Below are positions 31,760 to 40,085 of a DNA stretch of 64,000 nt, one piece after another. The position numbers and the translations under genes are program-made. This DNA is from Myxococcales bacterium. Lineage in GTDB: Bacteria; Myxococcota_A; Polyangia; Nannocystales; Nannocystaceae. How positions within the stretch are numbered: position 1 is the first letter of the stretch; every line of letters starts with the position of its first letter. Location: the NCBI GenBank assembly GCA_020633295.1, contig JACKDW010000003.1:372001-436000 (forward strand), given 5' to 3'. The notes beneath the pieces are model-generated. The model was not told the origin of the DNA and did no database searches. It saw only the letters and a program-made list of their open reading frames with translations.

Positions 31760-33532
31760 TCAGGGGCACGCGGGGTTGGCCGCGCCGGGGGTGCCGCCGG
31801 GGACGGGGCACCACGGGGGCGCGTCGGCGTCGTCGTTGCTGGCGGCGTCGGGCGGGCTCTCGCCGAGGCTCGCCGCCTCGTCCTCGCCCTGCGACGCGGC
31901 GTAGTGCACCTCGTCGACGATCCCGGCGCGCGCCTGCAGGTACAGCGCGTTCTCGCCGGAGTTGGACAGCGCGAAGTCGAACACGTGGTCGACGCCGTCG
32001 CCGGGCGTCTGTCCGAAGAGCAAGTAGGTGCCGGCCTTGGCCGCCATGCACGTGCCGTCGGGGTTCTCGAGCGCGCTCAGGCTGCCGAGCTGCTTGCCGA
32101 CCTCGAGCCCCGCGAGGTCCGTGTCGACCGCGACGTAGACCTCGAACCACTCGTTCCCGCTGTCGGTCCCCGCCGGGTTCGCCATGAACTCCGTGATCAC
32201 CAGCTCCCCCGGCTGCGGCGGCCTCGGGTCGCGCAGCGCCTGGCTCTGGGCGTCGAGGCACTGCCCGCACTTGGGGTTGCGCTCGCCCGGGCTGCCGGCG
32301 CCGCCGCCGCCGTAGGGCGCGGTCGCCAGGCACCACGCGCTGGCCTCGTCGGCGGGGTCCGGGTCGGCGTCGTCGTTCTTGTCCGCGTCCATCGCCTCGG
32401 GCGAGAGCGCGGTCGCCACGCCCTCGGTCGTCGTGGTGTAGGCGATCTCGTCGACGAGCTGCCCGGCGTGCCCGATGAACAGCCCGCTGTCGGAGTTGTT
32501 GAGCGTGAACGAGCTCTTCAGCAGGAGGTCCGGCGCCGGCAGCCCGCCGTTGAGCTCGGGGTCGTCGCCCTGGGCCAGCAGCAGCGTCGCGTCCTTGGCC
32601 GCCGCGACGCACTGGAATTGCTCGCCGGGCGCGGCGGTCGGGTCCACGTCGTCGACGGTGAAGAACGTCTGCTCGACGTCTGAGGTCTTGCCGAGCTCGA
32701 GCTCGTTGAGGTCGACCGGGTTGAGCACCTGCAGCTCGAGCCACTCCTGGCCCGCGTCCGCGCCCTCGGGGTTGGCCATGAACTCGCTGATGACGAGGTC
32801 GCCGTACCCGGGCGCCGCGATCGGGCGCAGCGTCGCGCCCTCGTAGCACTGCCCGGCCGGCGGCGGGCAGTAGCCGTTGGGCTCGCCCGGCGTGCCGAGG
32901 TCGCCCGTCTGGAAGTTCTCGATCAAGCTCGTCGCCCGGCACCACTCGCCGCTGTCGTCGTTGGCCGTCGCGTCCGGCGCGAGCGCGCCGTTGAAGGTGT
33001 ACGACGCGCCGTCTTTCTCCGACTCGTAGACCACCGCGTCGACCTCGACGTCGCCGCACATCACCCGGACCACGCCGGCCGAGTTGATCAGGTCGCCCAG
33101 CGCGTCGCCGTAGGCGTAGTCCACGAACACGAACTTCTCCGGGTCGAGCAGGTTGCCGAGCGTCACGTAGTCGCCCGGCGCGAGCTCGAGGCCGGTGATG
33201 CTGTGCTCGTCGGGCGAGTCGCCGTTGACCTTCGACGCGACCAGGCGCACGCCGTCGAGCGAGATCGTCTGGTCGCCGGGGTTGTGGAGCTCGATCCACT
33301 CCAGCTCGGCGTCGGGCCCCGTCGGGTTGGCCATGATCTCGGTGATCACGAGCGCGCCCGGGGCCAGCTCGGCGACGCAGGGCGGCGCGGCGGAGTCGGT
33401 GTCGGTGCCGCCGTCGGTCTCGCTCGCGGTCGTGGGTCCGTCGTCCCCGGAGCAGCCGACGGCGAGCGCGAGCGGACACGCGAGCGCGGCGAGCCGTCGC
33501 GCGAGGGAGGTCATGGGCTGGGTGCGTGGCAT
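31760..33532 (-). CDS. Lipoprotein with three lamin-tail domains
   Basis: This encodes 590 residues. Lipobox LAVGC lies near residue 27, followed by a short Thr/Asp linker. Three LTDs start near residues 58, 243 and 437 (GALVITEIMANPTG, GDLVISEFMANPEG, GELVITEFMANPAG), each with the EW-E strand and a closing Cys segment. It is a paralogue of the next gene downstream by duplication and domain gain. GGAG lies about 11 nt before the ATG. It lies 33 bp after the SNase-OB gene, consistent with co-transcription. Confidence 0.88.
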   Translation of the reverse strand: MPRTQPMTSLARRLAALACPLALAVGCSGDDGPTTASETDGGTDTDSAAPPCVAELAPGALVITEIMANPTGPDAELEWIELHNPGDQTISLDGVRLVASKVNGDSPDEHSITGLELAPGDYVTLGNLLDPEKFVFVDYAYGDALGDLINSAGVVRVMCGDVEVDAVVYESEKDGASYTFNGALAPDATANDDSGEWCRATSLIENFQTGDLGTPGEPNGYCPPPAGQCYEGATLRPIAAPGYGDLVISEFMANPEGADAGQEWLELQVLNPVDLNELELGKTSDVEQTFFTVDDVDPTAAPGEQFQCVAAAKDATLLLAQGDDPELNGGLPAPDLLLKSSFTLNNSDSGLFIGHAGQLVDEIAYTTTTEGVATALSPEAMDADKNDDADPDPADEASAWCLATAPYGGGGAGSPGERNPKCGQCLDAQSQALRDPRPPQPGELVITEFMANPAGTDSGNEWFEVYVAVDTDLAGLEVGKQLGSLSALENPDGTCMAAKAGTYLLFGQTPGDGVDHVFDFALSNSGENALYLQARAGIVDEVHYAASQGEDEAASLGESPPDAASNDDADAPPWCPVPGGTPGAANPACP

Positions 33533-33565
33533 CGTCTGGCGGGCTCCTGCCGGGTAGCGCGAGCG

Positions 33566-34858
33566 TCAGTGACGGGAGGGCGGGTGCGAGCCGCGGTCGG
33601 CCACGGCCGGCTCGCTCGCCTGCGCCGGCTCGGGCGGCGCGAGCTCGGTCGGCGCCGGCTCGCGCGGCTCGGCGGGCGTCGCGTCGACCAGCACGCCGCG
33701 GACCTCCTGTCCGAGGGGCCAGTCACGATCGCCGGGCATGACGCGCGGCGCCCCTTGGTGCGGGTCGCGGGCGACCTGGCCGGGCAGCTCGACCTGGATC
33801 TGCAGGATGTCGGCGCCGGTGCGCTTGTTGCGGTACTGCGAGACCACGCCGCGCACGCGCACGAAGTCGCCGCGCGACGAGCCGATCCCCGAGGACGCGT
33901 AGACATCCTCGTCGAAGAAGACGACCGGGAAGTCGCCGAACATGCGCCGGCTGAGGTTGACGCGCGTCGGCTTGCGGCCGTCGCCCGGGTAGATGTCGCC
34001 GACCGTCGCCAGGATCACGACCTCGCGGTGCAGGTGCTGCTTGAGCGCGCGCGGCGAGCCCCAGCTCGTCAGGACGATGTAGTTGTCCCGCCCCGCCGCC
34101 TCGCGCTTGAACTCGGCGATGAAGTCGGCGCGGCGGTTCCACCACGCGATCCGCAGGTCGTAGTCGAGGTAGTGCTGCTTGTCGGGATCCCAGATGCCGC
34201 GCTGGGCCGCGCGGGCCTCCTCCTGGGCCGCCACGAACTCGTCGTGAAAGCGCGTCGAGTAGCCGTACTTCGTGAAGTACGGGCTCATGCCGGCGCGCAC
34301 GGACTCGAGGTTGTAGTTGACCCACTCGCCGTTCTTCTCGGCGTAGACGTAGGTGAGCAGGCGGTTGTAGCGGCCGCGGATCTCGTCGGGGCTGTCGCGC
34401 TCGAGCCGGACCGTGCGCACGCCCTTGAAGAACTCGACCGCCCACTTCTTCGCCTCCTCGCCGAGCGGCGTGGGGATCTTGACGGGCTTGCCGCCGCGAT
34501 CGATCTGGGCCTTCGTCAGGTAGGTCTCCCAGCCCTCCTCGTAGGCGCGGCGGGCCTTCTCGGACTTGAAGGTCTCCTCGGTGTCGATCGCGAGCAGGCG
34601 CAGCGTCTCGTTGATGCCGACGACGCGCAGCGTGTCGCCGTCGATGACCTTCTCGAGGGTGAAGTCGCCGAGCAGCACCGCCGACTCGCTCTCGGGGTCG
34701 TCGAGGCTGCGCGCGAGCTGCTCGCGGTCGTAGCGGATGGTCTTGTGGCGGCCGGCGCAGCCGACCAGCGCGGGCACGCAGAGCGCGAGGCCCAGCGAGA
34801 GCGCGAGCCCGCGTCGCCATGTCCCGTGATTCGAGCCCGTCTCCGCTGCTCCGCTCAT
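33566..34858 (-). CDS. SNase-domain lipoprotein with C-terminal OB-like domain
   Basis: This encodes 430 residues. Lipobox ALVGC lies near residue 34. The SNase domain (about 58-215) has all expected residues: VIDGDTLRV, RLLAIDTEET (Arg35/Asp40/Glu43 equivalents) and RYNRLLTYV (Arg87 equivalent). A C-terminal region (about 240-375) with VVILATVGDIYPGDG, GDFVRVRGVVSQYRN and ILQIQVELPG looks like an OB fold for nucleic-acid binding. A Pro/Glu/Ala tail closes the protein. It is the most likely catalytic member of the operon. Its ATG overlaps the stop of the upstream LTD gene by 4 bp, with GGAGG 9 nt before it. Confidence 0.9.
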   Translation of the reverse strand: MSGAAETGSNHGTWRRGLALSLGLALCVPALVGCAGRHKTIRYDREQLARSLDDPESESAVLLGDFTLEKVIDGDTLRVVGINETLRLLAIDTEETFKSEKARRAYEEGWETYLTKAQIDRGGKPVKIPTPLGEEAKKWAVEFFKGVRTVRLERDSPDEIRGRYNRLLTYVYAEKNGEWVNYNLESVRAGMSPYFTKYGYSTRFHDEFVAAQEEARAAQRGIWDPDKQHYLDYDLRIAWWNRRADFIAEFKREAAGRDNYIVLTSWGSPRALKQHLHREVVILATVGDIYPGDGRKPTRVNLSRRMFGDFPVVFFDEDVYASSGIGSSRGDFVRVRGVVSQYRNKRTGADILQIQVELPGQVARDPHQGAPRVMPGDRDWPLGQEVRGVLVDATPAEPREPAPTELAPPEPAQASEPAVADRGSHPPSRH

Positions 34859-35631
34859 GGCTCAACGCCTCCGCTCGTGTCCGCTGTGTCCGTGGTCGAT
34901 CCGTCGCCCGCGAGCGCGTCACAGGGCAGGTTGGCCTCGCCGGGCGTGCCGCGGACGCCGGCCGGCCCGTCCTCGCCGCGCGTGTCGACGCACCAGGCGC
35001 CGCCGGGCGTGGCCTCGGCGGCGCCGTGATCGCCGTCGGGGTCCAGCGCGCCGTCGAGCGCGAGCGTGCCGAGCCGCGGCAGCGCGTACTCGAGGCGCTG
35101 AATCTCGGCCCCGCAGCTCTCGAGCGCGAGCGCGCCGACGGCGGGCTCCTCGTCGTCCTCCGGGAGCACCAGCAGCTCCGACGCCAGCTCCCCGTCGCCC
35201 CGGACGACGCGCTTGTGCGCCTCTCGGATCGGCTCGCCGTCCTCGTCCGCGCCCACGACGACGTCGCGGTTGTAGTGGAAGGAGAGGAACTTCGAGTCAG
35301 GCGTGTACTCGCCGACGACCGCGTACTCGCCGGGCCCCAGCTCGCGCAGCCCGCCGTCGTCCTTGGCGAGGATCAGCAGCCGTCGCTCCTCGGGCCGGAA
35401 GTCGTCCTCGGCCGTCACGGCGATAGTCACGCCCGCGAGCGGCACCGCGGCGTCGGTCGGGTTGTACAGCTCGACCCACTCGCTGAAGCTGCCGCCCTGC
35501 TTGGCCAGGCGCAGCTCTGTGACGACGAGGGCGCCGTCCTCCAGGCAGGTGACCTCGAGGGGCTCGCGGATGCAGCCAGTGACGCTCAGGACGCCAACCA
35601 GCCAGAGAAGATGCTTGCGAGGGCCGAGCAC
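34855..35631 (-). CDS. Single lamin-tail-domain lipoprotein, first gene of the LTD/SNase operon
   Basis: This encodes 258 residues from GTG 35631. Lipobox SVTGC lies near residue 20. One LTD follows: GALVVTELRLAKQGG, EWVELYNPTD, LLILAKDDGG and GEYAVVGEYTPD. The C-terminus has the same Cys-ending segment as the larger LTD proteins (GVRGTPGEANLPC). The stop overlaps the SNase-OB start (ATGA), so translation of the two is coupled, suggesting a fixed ratio or complex. TACACT at 35665-35670 lies 33 nt upstream and is the likely operon promoter. Confidence 0.83.
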   Translation of the reverse strand: MLGPRKHLLWLVGVLSVTGCIREPLEVTCLEDGALVVTELRLAKQGGSFSEWVELYNPTDAAVPLAGVTIAVTAEDDFRPEERRLLILAKDDGGLRELGPGEYAVVGEYTPDSKFLSFHYNRDVVVGADEDGEPIREAHKRVVRGDGELASELLVLPEDDEEPAVGALALESCGAEIQRLEYALPRLGTLALDGALDPDGDHGAAEATPGGAWCVDTRGEDGPAGVRGTPGEANLPCDALAGDGSTTDTADTSGGVEP

Positions 35632-35664
35632 GGTAGCCGTGTGGAACAGCGGGAACCGGAGATG

Positions 35665-35670
35665 AGTGTA
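35665..35670 (-). promoter_or_regulatory. -10-like TACACT, candidate promoter of the LTD/SNase/HHH operon
   Basis: On the minus strand TACACT lies 33 nt before GTG 35631. No clear -35 was found. Confidence 0.4.
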
Positions 35671-35867
35671 CCGGATATGCACACCTCGCCGTGCGCATCT
35701 TTTTTCCCCCCGGGCGCGGCGTCGGCAGCGGCCCGCGCCCGCGTGACGCGGGCGCTGTAATTCCTGTGAAGTCGTGAAATTCCGCGTATCGCCGCGTGCT
35801 GCAGCGACGTCGCCCGCGCGGCGTGTGGGAGATCGTGTGACAGCAACGTTACGGCGTTTTGGTAATT

Positions 35868-35934
35868 GTATCCACAGGGATCTCTGGAGGGCCCTGTGGA
35901 CAGCCTGGGTGCGCCGCCCGAGATCTGTGGACAA
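35868..35934. promoter_or_regulatory. Cluster of three DnaA-box-like 9-mers
   Basis: GTATCCACA at 35868-35876 (8 of 9 to TTATCCACA), TGTGGACAG at 35895-35903 (7 of 9, reverse orientation) and TGTGGACAA at 35926-35934 (8 of 9, reverse) fall within 67 bp at 27-31 bp spacing, beside AT-rich sequence. The first two also form the arms of a hairpin. No replication-origin genes are nearby, so a DnaA-responsive or DnaA-titrating site is more plausible than oriC. Confidence 0.35.
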
Positions 35935-35998
35935 CTTCGACACGGGCGCCATCGTCGTCGGGAGTCGCGGACCGCGGGCAGGCCAGATGAACATGAGG

Positions 35999-37252
35999 CT
36001 AGAAGAACATGTTTACGACCGCGAGCGCGTAGAGCACCGTCCGCCCGCTCGCGAGCTCGGCGCCGGTCGCGACGCCGAGCGTCTGCGTCAGCCCGTTGAA
36101 GTAGACGGCGAGCCCGAGGTCGTGCCCGGCGTTGACCTCGCCGCGCTCATCACCTGTTCCAAAGCGCATGTTTGTCGCGTACTCGATCATGATCGCCAGC
36201 GGCACGCGACCGGCGTCGACGTCGAGCGCGAGGCCGGGGCGCAGGTAGCCCGTGACCTGCCGGATCGTCTGCGGCGCGTCGGTCTCGATCCGCAGGACGT
36301 CCCGCACCCCGCCGCCGCTGATCGCGAGCTGGACGCCGAGGTTGGCGATGACGCCGTAGGCGTAGGCGAGCCGCGCGCCGCCCCCGAGCGCGCTGGTGCG
36401 CCGGATCGACTGGCGCGCGACGGCCTCCAGCTCACCTGGCTCGAGCGCCAGCTCGTCGGGGTCGAGCCCGGAGTTGATGGCCTCCGCGACCTTCGCTACC
36501 GCGAACTCGTAGGCCGGGCGCAGGACGACGCCGCGCCCGACCTCCCCGTGTAGTTCGGGGCCGAGCGAGAGCGCCATGTCGTCGCGACGGAGCACCCGGA
36601 CGACGGTGTGGAGCCGCCACTGATAGAGCGCCGAGGCGCCCGTGTTCGCGGCCGCCTCCGGCGTCCCGCCGACGCCCGCGATCCCGGACAGGGAGCCGCC
36701 GACGCCCACGAGCTCGCCGGCCCGGACGCCGAGCTCCACGCGGCCGACGCCCGCGGCGTAGTAGTGCGTTGAGGGCTCGCCCGCGCTCGAATTAACGCTC
36801 TCCGAGATCACGGCCCCGCCGCCGAGCTGGAGGGTGAGATACGAGGTCGGGATCGCGAACGGCGTGAGCAGCGGGCGCACCATCGGCAGGTGGTTCAGGG
36901 TGCGCTGCTGATAGCTCCGCTTGAGCCGCGCGAGGCGGACGCGCTCGAGCTTCGCGGTCCTCGACGCGGGCTCATCGGGCGCGGGATCGTCCGCGCGCGG
37001 CCCCGGGGACGCGGCCTCGGGCGGGGCGCTCGCGTCGGCCTCGGGCGCGGGCTCCGACACGCGGGGACCCGGGGACGCGGCCTCGGGCGGGGCGCTCGCG
37101 TCGGTCTCGGGCGCGGGCTCCAACGCGGTGGGCCCCGGAGGCGCCTCGGGTGGGGCGCTCGCGTCGGTCTCGGACCCGGTCGCGGGGCTCGGCGCGGCCG
37201 CGTGGACCAGCGCGGTCCACAGCAGCAGGGTCGAGCGCGCGACGAGGGGCAT
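35999..37252 (-). CDS. Predicted outer-membrane beta-barrel protein with Pro/Ala/Glu repeat linker
   Basis: This encodes 417 residues from ATG 37252. A signal peptide (about 1-20) is followed by a low-complexity linker of repeated PETDASAPPEAASPGPR-type units (about 22-100). The rest has alternating strands (YLTLQLGGGAVISESV, RVELGVRAGELVGVGGSL, LGLAVYFNGLTQTLGV) and ends VVNMFF with a terminal Phe, as for outer-membrane barrels. Its function is unknown. It lies 16 bp after tdk on the same strand and may be co-transcribed with it. Given the salvage genes upstream, a channel for nucleosides is conceivable but unproven. Confidence 0.7.
   Translation of the reverse strand: MPLVARSTLLLWTALVHAAAPSPATGSETDASAPPEAPPGPTALEPAPETDASAPPEAASPGPRVSEPAPEADASAPPEAASPGPRADDPAPDEPASRTAKLERVRLARLKRSYQQRTLNHLPMVRPLLTPFAIPTSYLTLQLGGGAVISESVNSSAGEPSTHYYAAGVGRVELGVRAGELVGVGGSLSGIAGVGGTPEAAANTGASALYQWRLHTVVRVLRRDDMALSLGPELHGEVGRGVVLRPAYEFAVAKVAEAINSGLDPDELALEPGELEAVARQSIRRTSALGGGARLAYAYGVIANLGVQLAISGGGVRDVLRIETDAPQTIRQVTGYLRPGLALDVDAGRVPLAIMIEYATNMRFGTGDERGEVNAGHDLGLAVYFNGLTQTLGVATGAELASGRTVLYALAVVNMFF
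37020..37190. repeat. In-gene repeats encoding the Pro/Ala/Glu linker
   Basis: Units containing GGGGCGCTCGCGTCGG recur about every 55-70 bp (three copies) within the linker of the outer-membrane protein. Confidence 0.6.
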
Positions 37253-37268
37253 GGCGCGGCACGCTGGG

Positions 37269-37877
37269 CTAAGTCGTCGCGGTCGCGGTCTCGGCTGGCG
37301 TGGCCGTGTTCGCCAACCCGACCTCGCGGTCATAACAGGCGCAGCACACCGGCGCGTAGCGATCGTTGGCCCCGAGCTCGATCTGCGCGCCCGAGAGCGT
37401 GCCGCGGCCGTCGATCATCCGGAGGTTGTAGATCGCCTTGCGGTTGCAGAACTGACAGGTGACCTTGACCTCCTCGATCGAGTCGGCCAGCTCCATCAGG
37501 CGCATGGAGCCCGCGAACAGGCGCGTGCGGAAGTCGGTGCGCAGGCCGTAGCAGATCACCGGGAGCCCGGGTCGCAGCGTCAGCTCGCGCAGCTGGTCGA
37601 TGAGCGCCGGCGACAGGAACTGCGCCTCGTCGACGAGCACGCAGTCGACCTCGGCGAAGTCCTCCGGGTCGAGCTGCGTGTCGTCGTCGACCAGGACGTC
37701 CGCGGGCGCCTCGAGCCCCGCGCGCGAGGCGATCGCGGCCGAGCCGAAGCGATCGTCGAGCCGCGGCTTCATGAGCACCACCCGCTTGCCCTGGCTCTTG
37801 TAGTTGTGGGCGACGGCGAGGAGGTTCAGCGTCTTGGCGCTGTCCATGGTCCCGTGGCGAAAGTAGAGCTTGGCCAT
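37269..37877 (-). CDS. tdk: Thymidine kinase (type II)
   Basis: This encodes 202 residues. It phosphorylates thymidine to dTMP in pyrimidine salvage. The Walker A region is GTMDSAKT near residue 9, a variant found in bacterial TK1-like enzymes. The Walker B/DEAQ segment CVLVDEAQFL lies near 80, and a zinc-binding lasso is formed by CQFC and CCAC near 140 and 179. The length and the YGLRTDFRT motif fit. The gene lies between upp (92 bp upstream) and the outer-membrane protein, forming a pyrimidine-salvage group with the divergent CNT transporter. Confidence 0.95.
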   Translation of the reverse strand: MAKLYFRHGTMDSAKTLNLLAVAHNYKSQGKRVVLMKPRLDDRFGSAAIASRAGLEAPADVLVDDDTQLDPEDFAEVDCVLVDEAQFLSPALIDQLRELTLRPGLPVICYGLRTDFRTRLFAGSMRLMELADSIEEVKVTCQFCNRKAIYNLRMIDGRGTLSGAQIELGANDRYAPVCCACYDREVGLANTATPAETATATT

Positions 37878-37969
37878 GCGTCCTCCCTGCGCTGCGAGTC
37901 TCGATCTCGTGTGCGGCCTGGTGTGTGGTCCGTCGGCTGTGGAGTCCGCGATCGGCGGCCCGCGTGTGC

Positions 37970-38599
37970 TCAGCAGTCGAACAGCCGGTCGCCGGCGTCA
38001 CCGAGGCCAGGGCGGATCCACCCGCGCGCGTCGCAGCAGCGGTCGATCGCCGCCGTCAGCACCGGCACGTCCGGGTGCGCGTCGTGGATCTTGCGGATCC
38101 CCTCGGGCGCCGACAGCACGCAGGCGAAGCTCGGCGGCTTGTGCAGGCCGTGGGAGATGACCTTGTCGAGCGCGGCGACGGCGCTGCCGCCCGTCGCGAG
38201 CATCGGGTCGATGACGTACACGCGCTCGTCCCCGGTCAGCGCGTCGAGCTTGTCGAGGTAGCAGGTCGGCTGCAGCGTCTTCTCGTCGCGCACGAGCCCG
38301 AGGTGACAGACCTTGGCCTCCGGCAGCATGTCGAGGAAGCCGTCGACGAGCCCGAGGCCGGCGCGGAGGATCGGCACGAGCACCACGGGCTCCGCGATCT
38401 CCACGCCGATCGTCGACTCCATGGGCGTCTTGACCTCGATCTCTCGCACGCGCACGTCGGCGAGGACCTCGAGGGCGAGCGCCCGGGCGATTCGGCGGAT
38501 CGCGCGGCGGAAGGCTTCCGGGGAGGTCGAGCGAGCGCGCAGCACCGAGAGGTCGCGCTGCACGAGCGGGTGCGTGAGAACTTGGACGTCGGCCGGCAT
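37970..38599 (-). CDS. upp: Uracil phosphoribosyltransferase
   Basis: This encodes 209 residues, the normal UPRT length. It converts uracil and PRPP to UMP. Visible motifs are PILRAGLGLVDG, EIAEPVVLVP, the PRPP-binding DPMLATGGSA and the C-terminal uracil-recognition region GLGDAGDRLF. Start ATG 38599 gives MPADVQVLTHPLVQRDLS, the usual N-terminus. It is divergent from the nucleoside transporter across 69 bp and precedes tdk, so uptake and salvage genes are grouped. Confidence 0.96.
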   Translation of the reverse strand: MPADVQVLTHPLVQRDLSVLRARSTSPEAFRRAIRRIARALALEVLADVRVREIEVKTPMESTIGVEIAEPVVLVPILRAGLGLVDGFLDMLPEAKVCHLGLVRDEKTLQPTCYLDKLDALTGDERVYVIDPMLATGGSAVAALDKVISHGLHKPPSFACVLSAPEGIRKIHDAHPDVPVLTAAIDRCCDARGWIRPGLGDAGDRLFDC

Positions 38600-38668
38600 G
38601 GGCGGGGGCGCGGATTGTGATACTCGTGGTACGCCGCGGTGTCCATCCCACACCGCCGGCTCGGGCCG

Positions 38669-39910
38669 ATGATGTACCCGCTCGTGAGCGCATTTGGAGC
38701 CCTGGTGATGCTCGGCCTCGCGTACCTGCTCAGCCGCGATCGCCACGCCGTGAGCCTGCGCGCGGTCCTGTCGGGCGTGGTCCTGCAGTGGTTGCTCGCG
38801 CTCTTCGTCCTGCGCTCCACGGTCGGGCAGGCGCTCGTGCGCGGAGCCGCCGAGATCGTGCAGGCCGTGCTCGACATGACCTACGAGGGCTCCGCGTTCG
38901 TGTTCGGCGCGCTCGGGCAGGCCGGCGGCGGCGACTCCGGGCTCGGCGTCGTGTTCGCGTTCCAGGTGCTGCCGACGATCATCTTCATCGCCTCGCTGTT
39001 CGCGGTGCTCTACCACCTCGGGCTCATGCAGCTGGTCGTGCGGGGCTTCGCGCGCGTGACCGTGCGGCTGTTCGGCGCGAGCGGGGCCGAGTCCCTCGTC
39101 GTCATCGCCAGCGTGTTCATGGGCCAGACCGAGGCGCCGCTCACCGTCCGCCCGTACCTCGATCGCCTCACGGAGTCCGAGCTGTTCACGGTGATGGTCG
39201 CCGGCATGGCCTCGGTCTCCGGCGCCATCCTCGGCGCCTACGTGCTCGTGGGCCAGGTCTCGATCGAGCACCTGCTGACCGCGGTCGCCATGACCGCGCC
39301 GATCTCGCTCACGATGGCGAAGATCATCGTGCCGGAGACGCAGGCGGCGGAGACCGCCGGCGACGCGCCCGAGCTCGCGGGCGCGCCGAGCCGCAACGTG
39401 CTCGACGCGGCCGCCACGGGCGCGGGCGAGGGCCTGACGCTCGCGCTCAACGTCGGCGCGGTGCTGATCGCGTTCATCGCCCTGGTCGCGCTGGTCAACC
39501 TGATGCTCGCGTTCGCCTGCGACTACGCCCTCGGCCAGCCCGTGACGCTCGAGCAGCTGCTCGGATGGGTTTTCTCACCCATCGCGCTGCTCATGGGCGT
39601 GCCCTGGCGCGACGCCGTGGCGGTGGGCGGCGTGCTCGGCACGCGCACCATCGTCAACGAGCTCATCGCGTTCGGCGAGCTGCGCGAGCTGGCGCCCGCG
39701 CTCGCCGAGCGCTCGCAGGCGATCGCCACCTTCGCGGTCTGCGGCTTCGCCAACCTCTCCAGCATCGGCATCCAGATCGGCGGGCTCGGCGTGATCGTGC
39801 CGTCGCGGAGAGCCGACATCGCCCGCCTCGGGCTGCTCGCGCTGGTCGCGGCCACGCTCGCCAACTTCTCCACGGCCTGCGTCGCGGGGGCGCTGCTGCC
39901 GATCCCGTAG
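38669..39910 (+). CDS. nupC: Concentrative nucleoside transporter (CNT/NupC family)
   Basis: This encodes 413 residues from ATG 38669 (GTG 38639 or ATG 38672 also possible). About eight to ten membrane segments are present. CNT signatures are visible: FMGQTEAPLTVRPYL, GMASVSGAILGAYV, an AATGAGEGLTLALN segment and the C-terminal CGFANLSSIGIQIGGLG. CNT proteins import nucleosides with Na+ or H+. Divergence from upp and tdk supports a shared salvage role. The N-terminus at 38669 matches where family proteins begin their first helix. Confidence 0.93.
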   Translation: MMYPLVSAFGALVMLGLAYLLSRDRHAVSLRAVLSGVVLQWLLALFVLRSTVGQALVRGAAEIVQAVLDMTYEGSAFVFGALGQAGGGDSGLGVVFAFQVLPTIIFIASLFAVLYHLGLMQLVVRGFARVTVRLFGASGAESLVVIASVFMGQTEAPLTVRPYLDRLTESELFTVMVAGMASVSGAILGAYVLVGQVSIEHLLTAVAMTAPISLTMAKIIVPETQAAETAGDAPELAGAPSRNVLDAAATGAGEGLTLALNVGAVLIAFIALVALVNLMLAFACDYALGQPVTLEQLLGWVFSPIALLMGVPWRDAVAVGGVLGTRTIVNELIAFGELRELAPALAERSQAIATFAVCGFANLSSIGIQIGGLGVIVPSRRADIARLGLLALVAATLANFSTACVAGALLPIP

Positions 39911-40085
39911 CGAGGCCCACACAGGCCCGCGCGGCCAGGTAGGCCAACGTAGGTGTGGCCGCGCGACGTCACGGCTGACGCGGCGGCAGGGGGTCGTCGC
40001 CGCGTGACCTGTCTCCGCGGACCGGTTGTGGCGCGCGCGCGCGATCTTGCGTACACCTCGGCCACGCGCTCGCGTCCCGCTCGCC

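Larger units (their letters stand above)
35632..35998. other. Intergenic region of 367 bp upstream of the LTD/SNase operon
   Basis: No gene is supported. It contains the -10-like TACACT (minus, 35665-35670), a run of T then C at 35700-35711, AT-rich stretches, a 9-bp perfect inverted repeat (35871-35879 with 35892-35900) and the DnaA-box-like cluster listed separately. It follows the outer-membrane protein gene and precedes the LTD operon, both on the minus strand. Confidence 0.6.

Noticed and set aside
35868..35934. Chromosomal origin of replication
   Set aside because: Only three imperfect boxes, and no dnaA, dnaN, rpmH or gid genes nearby.
37970..39910. Salvage group tdk/upp/CNT as a novel system
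   Set aside because: Ordinary pyrimidine salvage genes; grouping is sensible but not new.
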